Shown one piece after another: positions 5,998 to 6,731 of a DNA stretch of 6,731 nucleotides. Source of the stretch: Gammaproteobacteria bacterium. GTDB lineage: Bacteria; Pseudomonadota; Gammaproteobacteria; Enterobacterales; Kangiellaceae. The stretch spans positions 1 through 6,731 of the forward strand of contig JABXIW010000053.1 of assembly GCA_013372875.1 (NCBI GenBank), written 5' to 3'. Position numbers and translations under genes: made by a program. Within the stretch, counting starts at the first letter, position 1; every line of letters begins with the position of its first letter. Under the pieces are notes generated by a model that saw nothing but the letters and a program-made list of their open reading frames with translations, searched no databases and was not told where the DNA came from.

Positions 5998-6731
5998 GAT
6001 AAACCTACAAACCAAGCGTCATAAGCCAGCTTAATCGCCAATACGCTCACGACCGTGACAAAAACGGGACGAATGAACTTAGAGCCGAATCGAATTGCAG
6101 AATGCGCACCAACAAATGCCCCAGCCATTAAACACACACCCATTGTTAAGCCTAGCACCCAGTTAATATGACCTAAAATAGCGAAAGTAATAAGTGAGGT
6201 AAAATTACTGGTGAAGTTCATTGCTTTGGCTAAACCAGAGGCGAGCAATATATTGAGACGGTACAGCGCCATAGAACTTACAGTCCAAAACGCGCCTGTT
6301 CCTGGACCGGCTAATCCATCGTAAAAACCAATCGACAAACCTTGCAGGTACTGTTTTTTATGCAGCTTTGGGCAAGGCTCTGGTATTGGGCTTTGATGAG
6401 GGGAATGTGGCGTTTTGTGGAATACAGTATACAGCGCAGCGGCTAATATAATAAGAGGCAAGACTTTTTCTAGCCAATCCGTACTGATGGCATCGACAAA
6501 GAGCGTGCCCAATGTTGCGCCGACAAGCGTTGCTGCAAACGCGCGCCCCCAACACTGAGGTTTGAACAAGCGTTTTTTGTAGTAAGTGAATGCGGCAGTT
6601 GACGATGCAAAGGTAGCAGCCAACTTGTTCGTCCCCAAAGCAATGTGAGGAGGAAGCCCCAAAGACAGCAAAGCAGGGACGGTTAGCATCCCTCCACCAC
6701 CTGCGACTGCGTCAATAAATCCAGCAACAAA
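5994..6731 (-). CDS. TSUP family (TauE/SafE, YfcA-like) membrane permease, 5' end outside window
   Basis: This is an inner-membrane transporter of the TSUP family, whose members are linked to export or uptake of sulfite, organosulfonates and other small anions; the substrate here is unknown. The visible 245 residues begin in the first conserved motif (FVAGFIDAVAGGGG), followed by LTVPALLSLGLPPHIALGTNKLAA. The second half-repeat motif, GFYDGLAGPGTGAFW, lies at about 135-150, and the C-terminus (IRPVFVTVVSVLAIKLAYDAW) matches E. coli YfcA. The frame stays open past the ATG at 6689 to the window edge, and the GGGG motif lies upstream of that ATG. The real start is therefore beyond 6731, probably by about 20 codons. 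Its stop overlaps the priC start (ATGA). A hydrophilic loop with several prolines and histidines (HKTPHSPHQSPIP) separates the two halves. Family is sure; role is open. Confidence 0.92.
   Translation of the reverse strand, partial: FVAGFIDAVAGGGGMLTVPALLSLGLPPHIALGTNKLAATFASSTAAFTYYKKRLFKPQCWGRAFAATLVGATLGTLFVDAISTDWLEKVLPLIILAAALYTVFHKTPHSPHQSPIPEPCPKLHKKQYLQGLSIGFYDGLAGPGTGAFWTVSSMALYRLNILLASGLAKAMNFTSNFTSLITFAILGHINWVLGLTMGVCLMAGAFVGAHSAIRFGSKFIRPVFVTVVSVLAIKLAYDAWFVGLS

Noticed and set aside
5998..6015. TTG start six codons upstream for priC
   Set aside because: The ATG at 5997 has AGG at good spacing, forms the ATGA overlap and fits the PriC N-terminus; the TTG has no ribosome site.
6687..6689. 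ATG at 6689 as the TSUP start
   Set aside because: The conserved first-helix motif (FIDAVAGGGG) is encoded upstream of it in the same open frame, so the gene continues past the window edge.

Overview
The window reads as a stretch of a Vibrio-type gammaproteobacterial chromosome. Close full-length matches to enterobacterial family patterns (XthA, PriC, YbaM, HisQ/HisM-type permeases), the moderate base composition and the lipoprotein metalloprotease all suggest Vibrionaceae, perhaps the Harveyi clade. That placement is inference from remembered protein patterns, not from a search.

Left part, plus strand (5-1471): two permease subunits of a polar amino-acid ABC importer (histidine/arginine/ornithine type). 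They are 3 bases apart and close with a perfect hairpin terminator. The ATPase and binding-protein genes are not in view and probably lie upstream. Middle, plus strand (1574-4294): one large gene for a 906-residue lipoprotein with a peptidase M60-type zinc site. Its length and layout fit the IMPa (immunomodulating metalloprotease, O-glycopeptidase) family. A bidirectional terminator separates it from the convergent genes to its right.

Right part, minus strand: a TSUP (TauE/SafE, YfcA-like) permease cut by the window edge, then priC, then a small ybaM-type gene (DUF2496). These three overlap head to tail (ATGA and TAATG junctions) and end at a terminator whose hairpin includes the ybaM stop codon. 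Next comes xthA (exonuclease III) with its own promoter-like sequence, in which a short inverted repeat covers the -10 element.

The genes form separate units: amino-acid uptake, a cell-surface glycoprotein protease, a transporter/replication-restart operon, and a base-excision-repair nuclease. I see no mobile element, CRISPR array, tRNA or rRNA. There is no gene-free stretch over 150 bases. Most of the content is ordinary core genome. The items most worth a second look are the IMPa-like lipoprotein, a possible LuxR/HapR-family half-site ahead of it, and the operator-like repeat at xthA.
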